Shown here in pieces: positions 6,237-15,143 of a DNA stretch of 64,000 nt; within the stretch, counting starts at the first letter, position 1, and every line of letters begins with the position of its first letter. The position numbers and the translations under genes are program-made. The notes under the pieces were generated by a model. It made no database searches, was not told the origin of the DNA, and worked only from the letters and a program-made list of their open reading frames with translations. Source of the DNA: Cyclobacteriaceae bacterium (GTDB lineage Bacteria; Bacteroidota; Bacteroidia; Cytophagales; Cyclobacteriaceae); assembly GCA_016786585.1 (NCBI GenBank), contig JAEUUI010000028.1, positions 1-64,000 on the forward strand. The letters are read 5' to 3'.

Positions 6237-8435
6237 GTGAAAATCGGAATCTTCATCTTACTGGTTGTCGGTTTAACCTTAACGGTTCTCTTGTCTGGTT
6301 GCAAGCGGCAGGAAGATTTAAAAGTAAAATCATCACTTGAACAATCGTTGGATTCGGCCAATGTACTTTTCCTTTCTTTGCGCGCAGTAAAAATAGCTGT
6401 CCGTGTAAGACCGGAAGTAGCGGCAGAAAAGGATGTAAACCTGAGAATTAAAGGTCTCCGCATTTTATCATCCGTGATGATCTCGAAAGATGACGCTTCA
6501 GAAGCCGAACTGGATTCTGCAAATGCGTATCTCAGGCAGGCGGAGAGCCTTGCGTTGAAGACGCGAGATTCGATAGCATGGGCGCTTTGTCAAATTCAGG
6601 TATTCCGATACGAGAATCGAAGACGTGAAAAGACTTTCATTAAGCAAAAGATAGGGTCAAAGAGAGTTCTTTTGATTGCGCTGAAAGTTATTGAACGAGC
6701 TAACCTGACGGATGACCTATGTGTTGGATATAGAACCCTGGCCCGAAGCTTATTTATTGATAAGGATGCTGTTACGGATATGCTGGAGTATGAACTAAAG
6801 TCTCTTCAAAATAACGACTCTGCCCGATACCCTGTATTACGTGCACGAATCTGTAATGACTTAGCCATTACGTATTCCGGGTCATTTAACCAGGAAGAGA
6901 TTGCCGAAAAATTTACTCTTCGCGCTATTCAAATTTTCAAACACTCGGATGACACGCTGAACTATGCAAGAACAGTATCGAACTTGTCCGTTCTCCGGAA
7001 ATCCGATCCTGATAAACTGGAATGTTATCGCCAGGCGCTTCGAATACTCAAATCCGGTTCCTTCCCCTTTGACGAAGCACGCATTATTTTTGAAATGGCA
7101 CACGTGTTTCAATGGTCGGACCATTATGATTCGGCTCTATTTTATTTCCATGTCGGAATGAAAAAGCTATCAGAAGCCCCGGGTAATCACCAGGATGAGA
7201 TTAGGTATCAGGAAGCATCTATGGCTAAGAGTTTTGCTAAAGCAGGACAGCTTAAAAAAGCAAAACGCCTGATGGCCCTCGACCAACCGCTGGATCAACT
7301 AGGAGTTTTTGTTTTTGACTATGTTCCGGAACTTAAGGGAAGAATTCAGGCCTACGAAGCAATTGGTGATTTGAAAAAACTAACGGAAATGCAGCATCGT
7401 CTGCTCGAGTTGCAGGATTCAATGTATTCAAAAGAACAGCTTATTGAGGCTGGTAAAGTGGAGAATGGTTACAATTTGAAACTGAAGAACGAAGAACTGA
7501 AAAATCTGCAGACCATTGGTTTGTTGCGTGCAACGGCAGCTAATCATGAGATGGGTATACGTTTTTTATTAATTAGCGGAGTTGTTATTACAATACTTGG
7601 TTTCGTATTGGTCCGAATACTGCTGACTCAAAAAAATAATATCAATCGGAATTTAACCCGGCAAAATGCAATCATCGAAATGCAGCATCTCAATCTTGAA
7701 AGGAGTTTTCAGGATCTTCAGCGCGCACAAGCCCACGTCCTGAATTCCGAGAAGATGGTAATGCTGGGCCAGTTTACAGCCGGTGTTGCTCATGAGTTAA
7801 ATAACCCGCTGAATTTTATTTCCGGGGGAATATCGGTGTTCGAGGAGGCTGCTGAAGAAATAGGACTGGCCCGAAAAGAGTTTCAAATACTTCATGATAT
7901 CCGGGTGGGTATAGATCAGGCCATGCATATTGTCGGAAGTCTAAGGGTTTTTTTTGCTCCTGAATCAGCGCCCGGTTTTTTCGCGCATGCCGATATCGCT
8001 GAATGCATGACTGCCTCCCTTCTTGTGCTTCAATCGAAAATTCGCCTCCATAAGATTCGGATTGAATCCAATGTTCCTGCATTCGTAGTAGTGGGACATT
8101 CAGGTCAATTGTGCCAGGTTTTTATTAATCTACTCGATAATGCGATTCATGCAGTTAAGGGTCTGCCCGAGGAAAGAAAAATTATTGAAATACTTGCACG
8201 AAGAGATAGCTCACGTGTGTTAATCGACTTTAAAGATCACGGCTATGGTATTCCTGAGTCGGTTCAGGCGAAACTATTCCAGCCGTTCTACACATCAAAT
8301 CCGTTTGGTCATCGAAAAGGGTTAGGATTATTTACCAGTGAAACTATTTTACGCAAACTAAACGGATCAATCTCATTCGTCAGTCATGCACAGGAAGGAA
8401 CTACGTTTATTGTTCAACTCAATGTGCCCGAATAA
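6237..8435 (+). CDS. TPR-containing sensor histidine kinase, paralogue 3 (divergent ATP lid)
   Basis: 732 residues, GTG start (an ATG five bases earlier is followed at once by a stop in its frame). Lipobox LLSGC, TPR-like region, transmembrane helix about 442-462, H box with HELNNPLNF (His519), N box INLLDNAIHAV, G1 DHGYGIP. The G2/lid region reads GHRKGLGLF where the two paralogues have GQGTGLGLF or GQGIGLGLF, and the F-box threonines are altered (FYTSNP against FFTTKP). The first G2 glycines are thus lost, so ATP binding may be weaker or changed. It ends 7 bases before the convergent SAM hydroxide adenosyltransferase gene. Confidence 0.85.
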   Translation: MKIGIFILLVVGLTLTVLLSGCKRQEDLKVKSSLEQSLDSANVLFLSLRAVKIAVRVRPEVAAEKDVNLRIKGLRILSSVMISKDDASEAELDSANAYLRQAESLALKTRDSIAWALCQIQVFRYENRRREKTFIKQKIGSKRVLLIALKVIERANLTDDLCVGYRTLARSLFIDKDAVTDMLEYELKSLQNNDSARYPVLRARICNDLAITYSGSFNQEEIAEKFTLRAIQIFKHSDDTLNYARTVSNLSVLRKSDPDKLECYRQALRILKSGSFPFDEARIIFEMAHVFQWSDHYDSALFYFHVGMKKLSEAPGNHQDEIRYQEASMAKSFAKAGQLKKAKRLMALDQPLDQLGVFVFDYVPELKGRIQAYEAIGDLKKLTEMQHRLLELQDSMYSKEQLIEAGKVENGYNLKLKNEELKNLQTIGLLRATAANHEMGIRFLLISGVVITILGFVLVRILLTQKNNINRNLTRQNAIIEMQHLNLERSFQDLQRAQAHVLNSEKMVMLGQFTAGVAHELNNPLNFISGGISVFEEAAEEIGLARKEFQILHDIRVGIDQAMHIVGSLRVFFAPESAPGFFAHADIAECMTASLLVLQSKIRLHKIRIESNVPAFVVVGHSGQLCQVFINLLDNAIHAVKGLPEERKIIEILARRDSSRVLIDFKDHGYGIPESVQAKLFQPFYTSNPFGHRKGLGLFTSETILRKLNGSISFVSHAQEGTTFIVQLNVPE

Positions 8436-8442
8436 ACCTCTG

Positions 8443-9216
8443 CTATTCGTCAAATGTAATATTCACCATGCTGTCGTAAGACAGGCCAAGTAATTCAGAA
8501 GCGTTTCCTTTGTAAATACCGATCTCAAGCAGCCCAAGACTGTTAAATAACAGGAAACATTCTCCTTCTTCGGCCTGATTATAATGAGTCAGGATGCGTC
8601 TGAATTTTTCACCACCAAACTGAACGGTATACGTTTTTCCCTTGCTCAATATTTCAAACGCTTCTTTCGGGATATTGGTGATCAGGTTGCCAAAATTGTC
8701 GACCCGAATCACGTGACCGGCAATCAGCTTTTTGGTAGCCTTTACCTGCCGGTCAATCATCTTTTTAAATGTACCCATCGGTCGCCCAATGTCCGCCATG
8801 CCAACACCACTCGCAAGTTTCGCTGCCGCGGGAGCAAAAATGTCTTTTTCCGGAAAAGTGGATTGTATAGGCTGAATAGTATTAAGTTCTGCCAAAAACT
8901 GGTGTGGCCGATCGCTTATCAGTCCGAATAAACCGTTATCCGTTCCAACAAAAAAATGGTCCTCCAGTTGCAACACAATGGATGAGTCATCGCGCTGGCC
9001 GGCCGAGTCGACCCCGACCAGATGAACAGTTCCTTTCGGGAAGTCGCGGAATACAGAACGCAAAATGTATGCTGCGTGAGCAACGTCTGACGGCTTCACC
9101 TGGTGACTAATATCTACAATCCTGAGCCCCGGATTTACACTGAGAATTTTCGCCTTAATGGCCGCCACATAATGGTCGCTCTCGCCTGAATCTGTAAGCA
9201 GCGTAACAATGGCCAT
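8443..9216 (-). CDS. SAM hydroxide adenosyltransferase (DUF62 family)
   Basis: 257 residues, matching the DUF62 family, which splits S-adenosylmethionine with water-derived hydroxide into adenosine and methionine and is related to fluorinase and chlorinase. Visible features: N-terminal beta strand and substrate loop (LLTDSGESDHYVAAIK), VDISHQVKP, the VGVDSAGQRDD segment carrying the conserved Asp and Arg, then FVGTDNGLF, and a C-terminal domain with GHVIRVDNFGNLITNI. The usual TDFG reads TDSG here. Length is normal for the family. It is divergent from phoH, 69 bp apart. The physiological role of the family is not well understood. Confidence 0.88.
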   Translation of the reverse strand: MAIVTLLTDSGESDHYVAAIKAKILSVNPGLRIVDISHQVKPSDVAHAAYILRSVFRDFPKGTVHLVGVDSAGQRDDSSIVLQLEDHFFVGTDNGLFGLISDRPHQFLAELNTIQPIQSTFPEKDIFAPAAAKLASGVGMADIGRPMGTFKKMIDRQVKATKKLIAGHVIRVDNFGNLITNIPKEAFEILSKGKTYTVQFGGEKFRRILTHYNQAEEGECFLLFNSLGLLEIGIYKGNASELLGLSYDSMVNITFDE

Positions 9217-9218
9217 GG

Positions 9219-9249
9219 TTGATGCTACCGGGTATAATGACTATTTTCG
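9219..9249 (+). promoter_or_regulatory. promoter of phoH
   Basis: TTG (9219-9221), a 20-bp spacer, then TATTTTCG (9242-9249), which matches the Bacteroidota -7 box TAnnTTTG in all but one position. The -7 box ends 36 bp before the ATG at 9286. The -33 element lies just upstream of the divergent DUF62 start codon. Confidence 0.5.
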
Positions 9250-9285
9250 CAAAGCTAAGCAAACATTTCTAATCCCGATTGCGGA

Positions 9286-10305
9286 ATGAACTTTGCTTCA
9301 CTTTTTTCCGTTAAAGCGCACACACGTAAACAGTTTTTAAACAACCACATCTTGACAGAGAAAACAGTAACCCTTGATAATATTTCCCTCATCGATTTCC
9401 TTGGTGTGGAAAACCGCAACATTCAGTCGCTTGCTTCTGCCTTTCCGAAAAGTAAAATTGTTTCGCGCGGCAACGAGATTCTTGTGCGCGGCTCCTCGGC
9501 TGAGATCGATCAGATCAGCGATATTCTGAATGCACTTATCCAGCATTTTCATAAATACGGACGTGTAAGTGAAGACATCGTTCGGAGTTACGTAGCCAAT
9601 GATCCTGAGCTTGAACAGCCCGAGGGACAGGACGGCATTGTCATCTACGGAACTCGCGGAAACCCAATTCGTCCGAAGACCCCTAATCAGGTTAAACTCG
9701 TTCAGCTTGTTCGGGAGAATGATCTGGTATTTGCACTCGGACCTGCCGGAACGGGTAAGACGTACATTTCGGTTGCGCTTGCCGTGCAAGCGTTGAAGAA
9801 TAAACAGGTCAAGAAAATTATTATTACCCGCCCCGCGGTAGAGGCTGGTGAAAACCTCGGTTTCCTTCCGGGAGATTTGAAAGAGAAGATTGATCCGTAC
9901 CTGCGCCCGATTTATGATGCGTTAAACGACATGATTCCGTTCGAGAAACTTCAATATTATATGGAGCGCGAAATCATCGAGATTGCGCCACTGGCGTACA
10001 TGCGCGGCCGAACCCTTAACAACGCATTCATTCTGCTTGATGAAGGCCAAAACACCACGCCTATGCAAATGAAAATGTTTCTAACACGCATGGGCCCGGA
10101 ATCAAAAATGATTGTAACGGGTGACGTGTCGCAGGTCGATTTGCCCGCTAACCAGCGTTCAGGTCTGAAGGAAGCTACCCGCATTTTATCTGGTGTAAAA
10201 GGCATTGGTTTTATCGAACTTAACGATCGCGATGTCGTTCGTCATAAACTTGTTCGGGAAATTATCGAAGCTTACGATAAAGATCAGCCAACACCGAAGA
10301 AGTAG
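9286..10305 (+). CDS. phoH: PhoH-like ATPase
   Basis: 339 residues. Central P-loop ATPase domain with Walker A GPAGTGKT (residues 152-159) and Walker B FILLDEGQN, plus the family stretches ITRPAVEAGENLGFLPGDL and DVSQVDLP. An N-terminal KH-like part precedes it. PhoH-like proteins are cytoplasmic ATPases linked to RNA metabolism; the precise role is not settled. The ATG at 9286 fits the promoter at 9219-9249. An in-frame TTG at 9352 (LTEKTVTLDN) would match the shorter N-terminus I expect for homologues, so the first 22 residues are uncertain. Confidence 0.92.
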   Translation: MNFASLFSVKAHTRKQFLNNHILTEKTVTLDNISLIDFLGVENRNIQSLASAFPKSKIVSRGNEILVRGSSAEIDQISDILNALIQHFHKYGRVSEDIVRSYVANDPELEQPEGQDGIVIYGTRGNPIRPKTPNQVKLVQLVRENDLVFALGPAGTGKTYISVALAVQALKNKQVKKIIITRPAVEAGENLGFLPGDLKEKIDPYLRPIYDALNDMIPFEKLQYYMEREIIEIAPLAYMRGRTLNNAFILLDEGQNTTPMQMKMFLTRMGPESKMIVTGDVSQVDLPANQRSGLKEATRILSGVKGIGFIELNDRDVVRHKLVREIIEAYDKDQPTPKK

Positions 10306-10361
10306 AATCTTAACAGGCTTTCACATCTTGTGAAGGCTGTGAACTGCGTGTATCTTCCTTG

Positions 10362-12467
10362 ATGTTTTCATGGACGCCCTATGCGCTTGTTCGTATTGCA
10401 TTGGTATTTGCGGCTGGTATCATTACCGGTTTATATTTTCCGGATCAGATTCCCATTCTTCATGTAAGTATCGTTTTCGCAACACTTACTATTTCATTTT
10501 CAGTACTCGCATACTTAAAATGGAAAGGTAGACTTAAGTACATCAACATCGGAGTAATTGGGATTGTCGCGCTTTTCCTGGCGGGATATTGTAATGTCTA
10601 CTACTCAACCGATTCAAATCGCACCGATCACTTCATGCATGACGGTAAACCGGTGCAATTCTATAAAGTTCGAATTGCAAATCAAGCGCAAGAGAAATCG
10701 AATTCCTGGAAAGTGGAAGGAGATGTACTGTGGGTTAAGTATGACACCTCATCCTGGACACCGCGAAGTGGCAAAGTACTGCTGTATTTTTCGAAGAAAA
10801 GCTATCAAACACCATTCCGCTATGGCGATGTTTTGCTTGTGAAAGGAAGTCCTGAGTTGCTGAGGGAGCCTTCTAACCCCGGGGAGTTCGACTATAAAAC
10901 GTTTCTTAGTTATCGTAAAATTTATCATGAGCATTTTCTCCGGGAAGGTAATGTGTTTCACATTGGGTATGAGCCGGCCAGCAGGGTTGTTGCACATGCA
11001 ATCGTAGCGCGTGAATGGGCGGATAAAGTGATAGAAAAACACGTCACGGGAAATGAGGAACAGGCCACGGCTTCCGCACTTGTGCTCGGTGTAACAGATG
11101 GCCTCGATAACGATCTGCTCGGGGCATACGCGGCAACAGGGTCTTTGCATGTACTTTCCGTATCCGGATTGCACGTTGGAATTATTTACTGGTTGATTCT
11201 GATCATCCTGAGGCCGTTGAATAATACCACACGAGGGAAAGTTGTGCTTGCCGTAATTAGTACACTCGTACTTTGGGCATATGCGTTTATTACAGGTTTG
11301 TCGCCTTCCGTACTTCGGGCAGTAACGATGTTTACGTTTGTGGCGCTTGCAAGGCCATGGGGACAACAAACCAATATTTACAATACCCTTGCTTCTTCTG
11401 CATTCTGTTTGTTACTGTATGAACCCTACCTGATCATGTCGGTGGGCTTTCAGCTTTCTTACCTGGCCGTTGCAGGCATTGTTTATTCACAACCAAAGAT
11501 CGTTGTGCTCTGGCAACCGAAAGCGTGGCTCTGGGAACAGATCTGGCAGATCACCTGTGTTTCAATTGCTGCACAGGCGGCAACGTTCGCGTTAGGCCTA
11601 TTGTATTTTCATCAGTTCCCGGTGTATTTTTTATTTTCAAACCTTTTTGTGATTCCGGTTTCGTTTGTGGTACTCGTCTTGGGGATAGCACTTGTTTGTG
11701 TTAGTGCTATCGCTCCGATTGCATTCGTATTGGGGTTTCTGCTTCAGTGGACTATCGCGTTTATGAATTGGGGTGTTTACCAAATGGAAGCTTTACCGGG
11801 AAGCCTGATTGACAATGTTTACATCAATGTCGTTCAATGCTGGTTGTTAATGGCGACAATTTGCTGCCTGGTGCTTTTGTTTGAACTCCGTAAAACAACC
11901 TTTTTCTCCGCAGCTGCAATGGGTATCGTTACCTTCTCTGCCATTCAATGGACTCAGTATGTTGAAAACACACATCAGCGGAAATTTGTAGTATACAATG
12001 TAGCGGGTCATAGCGCCTGCGATTTGCTTGATCACGGCCGGGCTTATTTCTTTACCGATTCCGCGTTAGCAAATGATCAAAACAACATTCGTTTCCACAT
12101 TCGGCCGAATCGGCTACGAAATGGTACTGTTGATGTTGTAAACGGAGTCAAGCAGGAGTTTGTAGCCGACCTTCCGGGATGCAGGCTCGTGGTTTGGAAT
12201 GGGCTGAAAATTCTGCTGTTGGAGCAACGGGATTTTAACGTTCTGTCAGACATCCAGTTTGATTACATTGTGGTTGGCGGAAATTCCGTCAGGAGCCTGG
12301 AATCCGTGAAACGGTTAAAATTCAGGAAACTGATCCTGGATAGCAGCAATTCTTTCTATTTTGCCGGACGGCTGCTGAAGGATGGCCAAGCGGAGGGCAT
12401 TTCAATACATTCCGTACAGCATCAGGGCGCCTTTATTCTTACCCTTGATAACTATGAGTCTGGTTGA
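10362..12467 (+). CDS. comEC: ComEC/Rec2-family membrane DNA-uptake protein
   Basis: About 701 residues and strongly hydrophobic, with N-terminal membrane helices, a soluble OB-like region (about 90-190) and the competence domain, which carries the family signatures LHVLSVSGLHVGIIYW and FITGLSPSVLRAVTMF. The roughly 140 residues after the last helix are a remnant-like C-terminal part, not a recognisable full metallo-beta-lactamase domain. ComEC forms the inner-membrane channel for incoming single-stranded DNA in competent bacteria. I chose the ATG at 10362 over the TTG one codon earlier. A weak promoter (TTG 10328-10330, 20 bp, TATCTTCC 10351-10358) would leave almost no leader. The end overlaps the next gene by 14 bases. 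Confidence 0.9.
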   Translation: MFSWTPYALVRIALVFAAGIITGLYFPDQIPILHVSIVFATLTISFSVLAYLKWKGRLKYINIGVIGIVALFLAGYCNVYYSTDSNRTDHFMHDGKPVQFYKVRIANQAQEKSNSWKVEGDVLWVKYDTSSWTPRSGKVLLYFSKKSYQTPFRYGDVLLVKGSPELLREPSNPGEFDYKTFLSYRKIYHEHFLREGNVFHIGYEPASRVVAHAIVAREWADKVIEKHVTGNEEQATASALVLGVTDGLDNDLLGAYAATGSLHVLSVSGLHVGIIYWLILIILRPLNNTTRGKVVLAVISTLVLWAYAFITGLSPSVLRAVTMFTFVALARPWGQQTNIYNTLASSAFCLLLYEPYLIMSVGFQLSYLAVAGIVYSQPKIVVLWQPKAWLWEQIWQITCVSIAAQAATFALGLLYFHQFPVYFLFSNLFVIPVSFVVLVLGIALVCVSAIAPIAFVLGFLLQWTIAFMNWGVYQMEALPGSLIDNVYINVVQCWLLMATICCLVLLFELRKTTFFSAAAMGIVTFSAIQWTQYVENTHQRKFVVYNVAGHSACDLLDHGRAYFFTDSALANDQNNIRFHIRPNRLRNGTVDVVNGVKQEFVADLPGCRLVVWNGLKILLLEQRDFNVLSDIQFDYIVVGGNSVRSLESVKRLKFRKLILDSSNSFYFAGRLLKDGQAEGISIHSVQHQGAFILTLDNYESG

Positions 12468-13227
12468 ATATCACGTGAAAGACCGAACAGCGTTCATTAC
12501 GCTTAACCGTCCGGAAAAGCGTAATGCACTTAATCACGAGCTTGTTGCTGCTTTAAAGAAAGCGTTTGATGATGCGGCCATTGATTCGCAGGCTAAAGTG
12601 ATCGTGTTGAAGGCGACTGGCGAGGCGTTTTGTGCAGGTGCTGATCTTGAGTATTTGCAAAAGCTTCAGAAATTCTCGTTTGAAGAAAACCTGCAGGATT
12701 CTAATCATCTGAAAGAACTTTTCCTTACGATTTATACACATCCTAAAGTCGTGATTGCACAAGTCCAGGGTCATGCATTGGCAGGTGGCTGTGGCCTGGC
12801 TACCGTGTGTGATTTTGTAGCATCCGTCCCTGCGGCAAAATTCGGATATACCGAAGTTAAGATTGGCTTTATCCCGGCTATCGTTTCGTTTTTTCTGTTG
12901 CGTAAACTTAGTGAGGCTCGGGCAAAGGAAATGTTATTAAGCGGAGATCTGTTTTCTGCAGAACAGGTTTTGCGAATGGGGTTAATCAATTACGTGGTTG
13001 ACGCCGGTGAACTGGAACAACACGTGTTGCAGTTGGCGAAGAAACTCGTTGAGACGAACTCTTCCGAATCGATGAAACTTACCAAGCGTATGATTGCGGA
13101 ATTACCGTCTCGTTCGGTTGAGGATGCGTTGCACTATGCAGCTGAGCTGAATGCACATGCCCGTGGTACGGACGACTGTAAACGTGGTATTGCGGCATTC
13201 CTGAATAAAGAGAAGCTTAGTTGGTAA
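12454..13227 (+). CDS. enoyl-CoA hydratase/isomerase (crotonase) family protein
   Basis: 257 residues from the ATG at 12454 (MSLVEYHVKDR). A longer frame from 12382 would overlap comEC too far. Crotonase features: ITLNRPEKRNALNHEL, the CoA-binding FCAGADLEYL, the oxyanion-hole GHALAGGCGLATVCD, and FGYTEVKIGFIPA. In hydratases the first catalytic Glu lies in the GGGCELA-type segment; here it reads GGCGLA, so only the second acidic position (TEVK) is present. Substrate is unknown; the general pattern resembles methylglutaconyl-CoA hydratase-like proteins. It is translationally coupled to comEC by overlap and followed after one base by recQ. Confidence 0.87.
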   Translation: MSLVEYHVKDRTAFITLNRPEKRNALNHELVAALKKAFDDAAIDSQAKVIVLKATGEAFCAGADLEYLQKLQKFSFEENLQDSNHLKELFLTIYTHPKVVIAQVQGHALAGGCGLATVCDFVASVPAAKFGYTEVKIGFIPAIVSFFLLRKLSEARAKEMLLSGDLFSAEQVLRMGLINYVVDAGELEQHVLQLAKKLVETNSSESMKLTKRMIAELPSRSVEDALHYAAELNAHARGTDDCKRGIAAFLNKEKLSW

Positions 13228-13228
13228 G

Positions 13229-15142
13229 TTGGAAGATTCACTTTCCATATTAAAAGAGTATTGGGGACACAATCAATTTCGTGCGCTTCAGCCGGAGATC
13301 ATTAACTCCATTCTTGCGGGGCATGATACGCTGGCCTTGCTCCCCACAGGGGGAGGGAAATCCATTTGTTTCCAGGTACCGGGATTGCAACTGGATGGGC
13401 TCTGCATAGTGATATCTCCGTTAATAGCGTTAATGAAGGATCAGGTTGAGAACCTGAAAAACAAAGGCATTCACGCGGTGGCGATCCATTCGGCTATGTC
13501 GCGTGAGGAAATCGATATCCAGCTGAATAATTGCATTTACGGGGATGTTAAGTTTTTATACCTCTCGCCTGAGCGGTTACACACCGAAATTTTCATCGAG
13601 CGGGTAAAGCAAATGAAAGTTGGTCTTCTGGCAGTTGATGAGGCGCATTGCATTTCGCAATGGGGATACGACTTCCGTCCATCGTATTTACAAATCGCAA
13701 ACCTTCGTGAATTATTGCCGGACGTACGTATGATTGCACTGACAGCTTCCGCGACTCCTCAGGTTAAAGATGACATTATTGAGAAGCTCTCCTTCAGAAA
13801 GGGATTTCAGGTTTTTCAAAAAACATTTGCGCGTGATAACCTTTCCTTTGTAGTTCGCAAAACCGAAAACAAAGAACGAAAGCTTTTGGAGGTGCTGCAA
13901 AAAGTGCAGGGTTCGGTAATTATTTATTCCCGGTCACGGAAGGGAACACATGAACTGGCAGACGAACTCAACAAGAAAGGAATCAGTGCAATCTATTACC
14001 ATGCAGGTCTTACGTTTGAACAACGCACGGATCACCAGGAGCAATGGATCAAAAATAAAAAGCGTGTGATGGTGGCGACCAATGCCTTCGGGATGGGAAT
14101 TGACAAACCGGATGTGCGGATTGTAGCGCATCTTGATCTCCCTGAAAATCTTGAGTCGTATTACCAGGAAGCAGGCCGGGCCGGTCGTGACGGTAAACTT
14201 GCCTATGCCGTAGTGATCTATCATGATTCTGATGTCGCAACGTTGCAAACCAAAACAAAACAATCACTGCCTTCGATCATCGTGCTTAAAAAAACATACC
14301 AGGCGCTGGCGAACTTTTATCAACTGGCCATGGGAAGCGGGGAGGGAGAGAGTTTTGATTTTGACCTTTATAATTTTTGCGACCGGTTCGGGTTACAACC
14401 GGCGATAACGTACAACACGCTGCGCAAACTGGAAGAAGAAGGACTTATCGAGTTCAACGAAAGTTTTTACAGTCCTTCTGTGGTGCACATTGCGGTTGAT
14501 AAAACCCGGTTGTATGAATTCCAGGTTGCCAACGAGCAATTCGATCCGCTCATTAAAATGCTGCTGCGGCTGTATGGCGGCCAATTATTCAGCGACTTCA
14601 CCAAAATTTCGGAGTCGTACCTCGCGAAGGGTCTTAAAATGAAAACGGGTGAACTGGTAGCCGCACTTAAACATCTGCACGATCTTAAGATCATACTCTA
14701 CAAACCCGCAAAAGAGAAACCTCAGCTCACGTTTATTCTTCCGCGCCAAGATGCCGAAAAACTTCCGCTGGATGTTAAACGCCTGGAGGAAAGAAAGATC
14801 CTTATTGAGTCGAAGATGAAGGCGATGACCAATTTTGTCACGTCAACAAACCGGTGCCGTATGCAGCTGATTCAGGAGTATTTTGGCGAAGAAACGTTCG
14901 AGACATGTGGAAAATGTGACGTATGCATTGATCAGAAGAAAAAGGAGAATACGGTTCAGCTACAATCGCTTCGTGGAGAAATTTTGACACTGGTCAAATC
15001 AAAATTGTACACAATTGATCAGCTTGAGAAACGCATTGCGCCTTCGGATACCGGTTTATTCGTTGAGCTGGTTCGCGAAATGGTGGACGAAGGCGAGCTT
15101 GAATACGATAACGTATGGCGGCTGCGCTTGCCGAAGCGATGA
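13229..15142 (+). CDS. recQ: ATP-dependent DNA helicase RecQ
   Basis: 637 residues with a TTG start one base after the previous stop. Superfamily 2 helicase motifs: Q-type FRALQPEII, Walker A LPTGGGKS (about 37-44), DEAH box with the RecQ aromatic loop (AVDEAHCISQWGYDFRPSY, about 136-154), motif III TASATP, motif V ATNAFGMGIDKPDVR and motif VI QEAGRAGRDG. The RecQ C-terminal zinc site is visible as CRMQLIQEYFGE...CGKCDVC. A winged-helix region lies before it and a short acidic tail after it; there is no clear HRDC domain. It unwinds 3'-5' in recombination repair. The ending is 1 base from the convergent DKNYY gene. Confidence 0.95.
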   Translation: MEDSLSILKEYWGHNQFRALQPEIINSILAGHDTLALLPTGGGKSICFQVPGLQLDGLCIVISPLIALMKDQVENLKNKGIHAVAIHSAMSREEIDIQLNNCIYGDVKFLYLSPERLHTEIFIERVKQMKVGLLAVDEAHCISQWGYDFRPSYLQIANLRELLPDVRMIALTASATPQVKDDIIEKLSFRKGFQVFQKTFARDNLSFVVRKTENKERKLLEVLQKVQGSVIIYSRSRKGTHELADELNKKGISAIYYHAGLTFEQRTDHQEQWIKNKKRVMVATNAFGMGIDKPDVRIVAHLDLPENLESYYQEAGRAGRDGKLAYAVVIYHDSDVATLQTKTKQSLPSIIVLKKTYQALANFYQLAMGSGEGESFDFDLYNFCDRFGLQPAITYNTLRKLEEEGLIEFNESFYSPSVVHIAVDKTRLYEFQVANEQFDPLIKMLLRLYGGQLFSDFTKISESYLAKGLKMKTGELVAALKHLHDLKIILYKPAKEKPQLTFILPRQDAEKLPLDVKRLEERKILIESKMKAMTNFVTSTNRCRMQLIQEYFGEETFETCGKCDVCIDQKKKENTVQLQSLRGEILTLVKSKLYTIDQLEKRIAPSDTGLFVELVREMVDEGELEYDNVWRLRLPKR

Positions 15143-15143
15143 C

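Noticed and set aside
9352-10305. Short phoH from the TTG at 9352
   Set aside because: Possible, but the ATG at 9286 fits the promoter spacing better; kept as an alternative in the gene entry.
10320-10334. Small inverted repeat TTCACA-TCT-TGTGAA between phoH and comEC as a terminator or operator
   Set aside because: Only 6-bp arms, no T run, and no regulator nearby to give it meaning.
10749-11369. 206-codon minus-strand frame inside comEC
   Set aside because: Antisense to a clear ComEC domain; Cys- and Arg-rich composition typical of a shadow frame.
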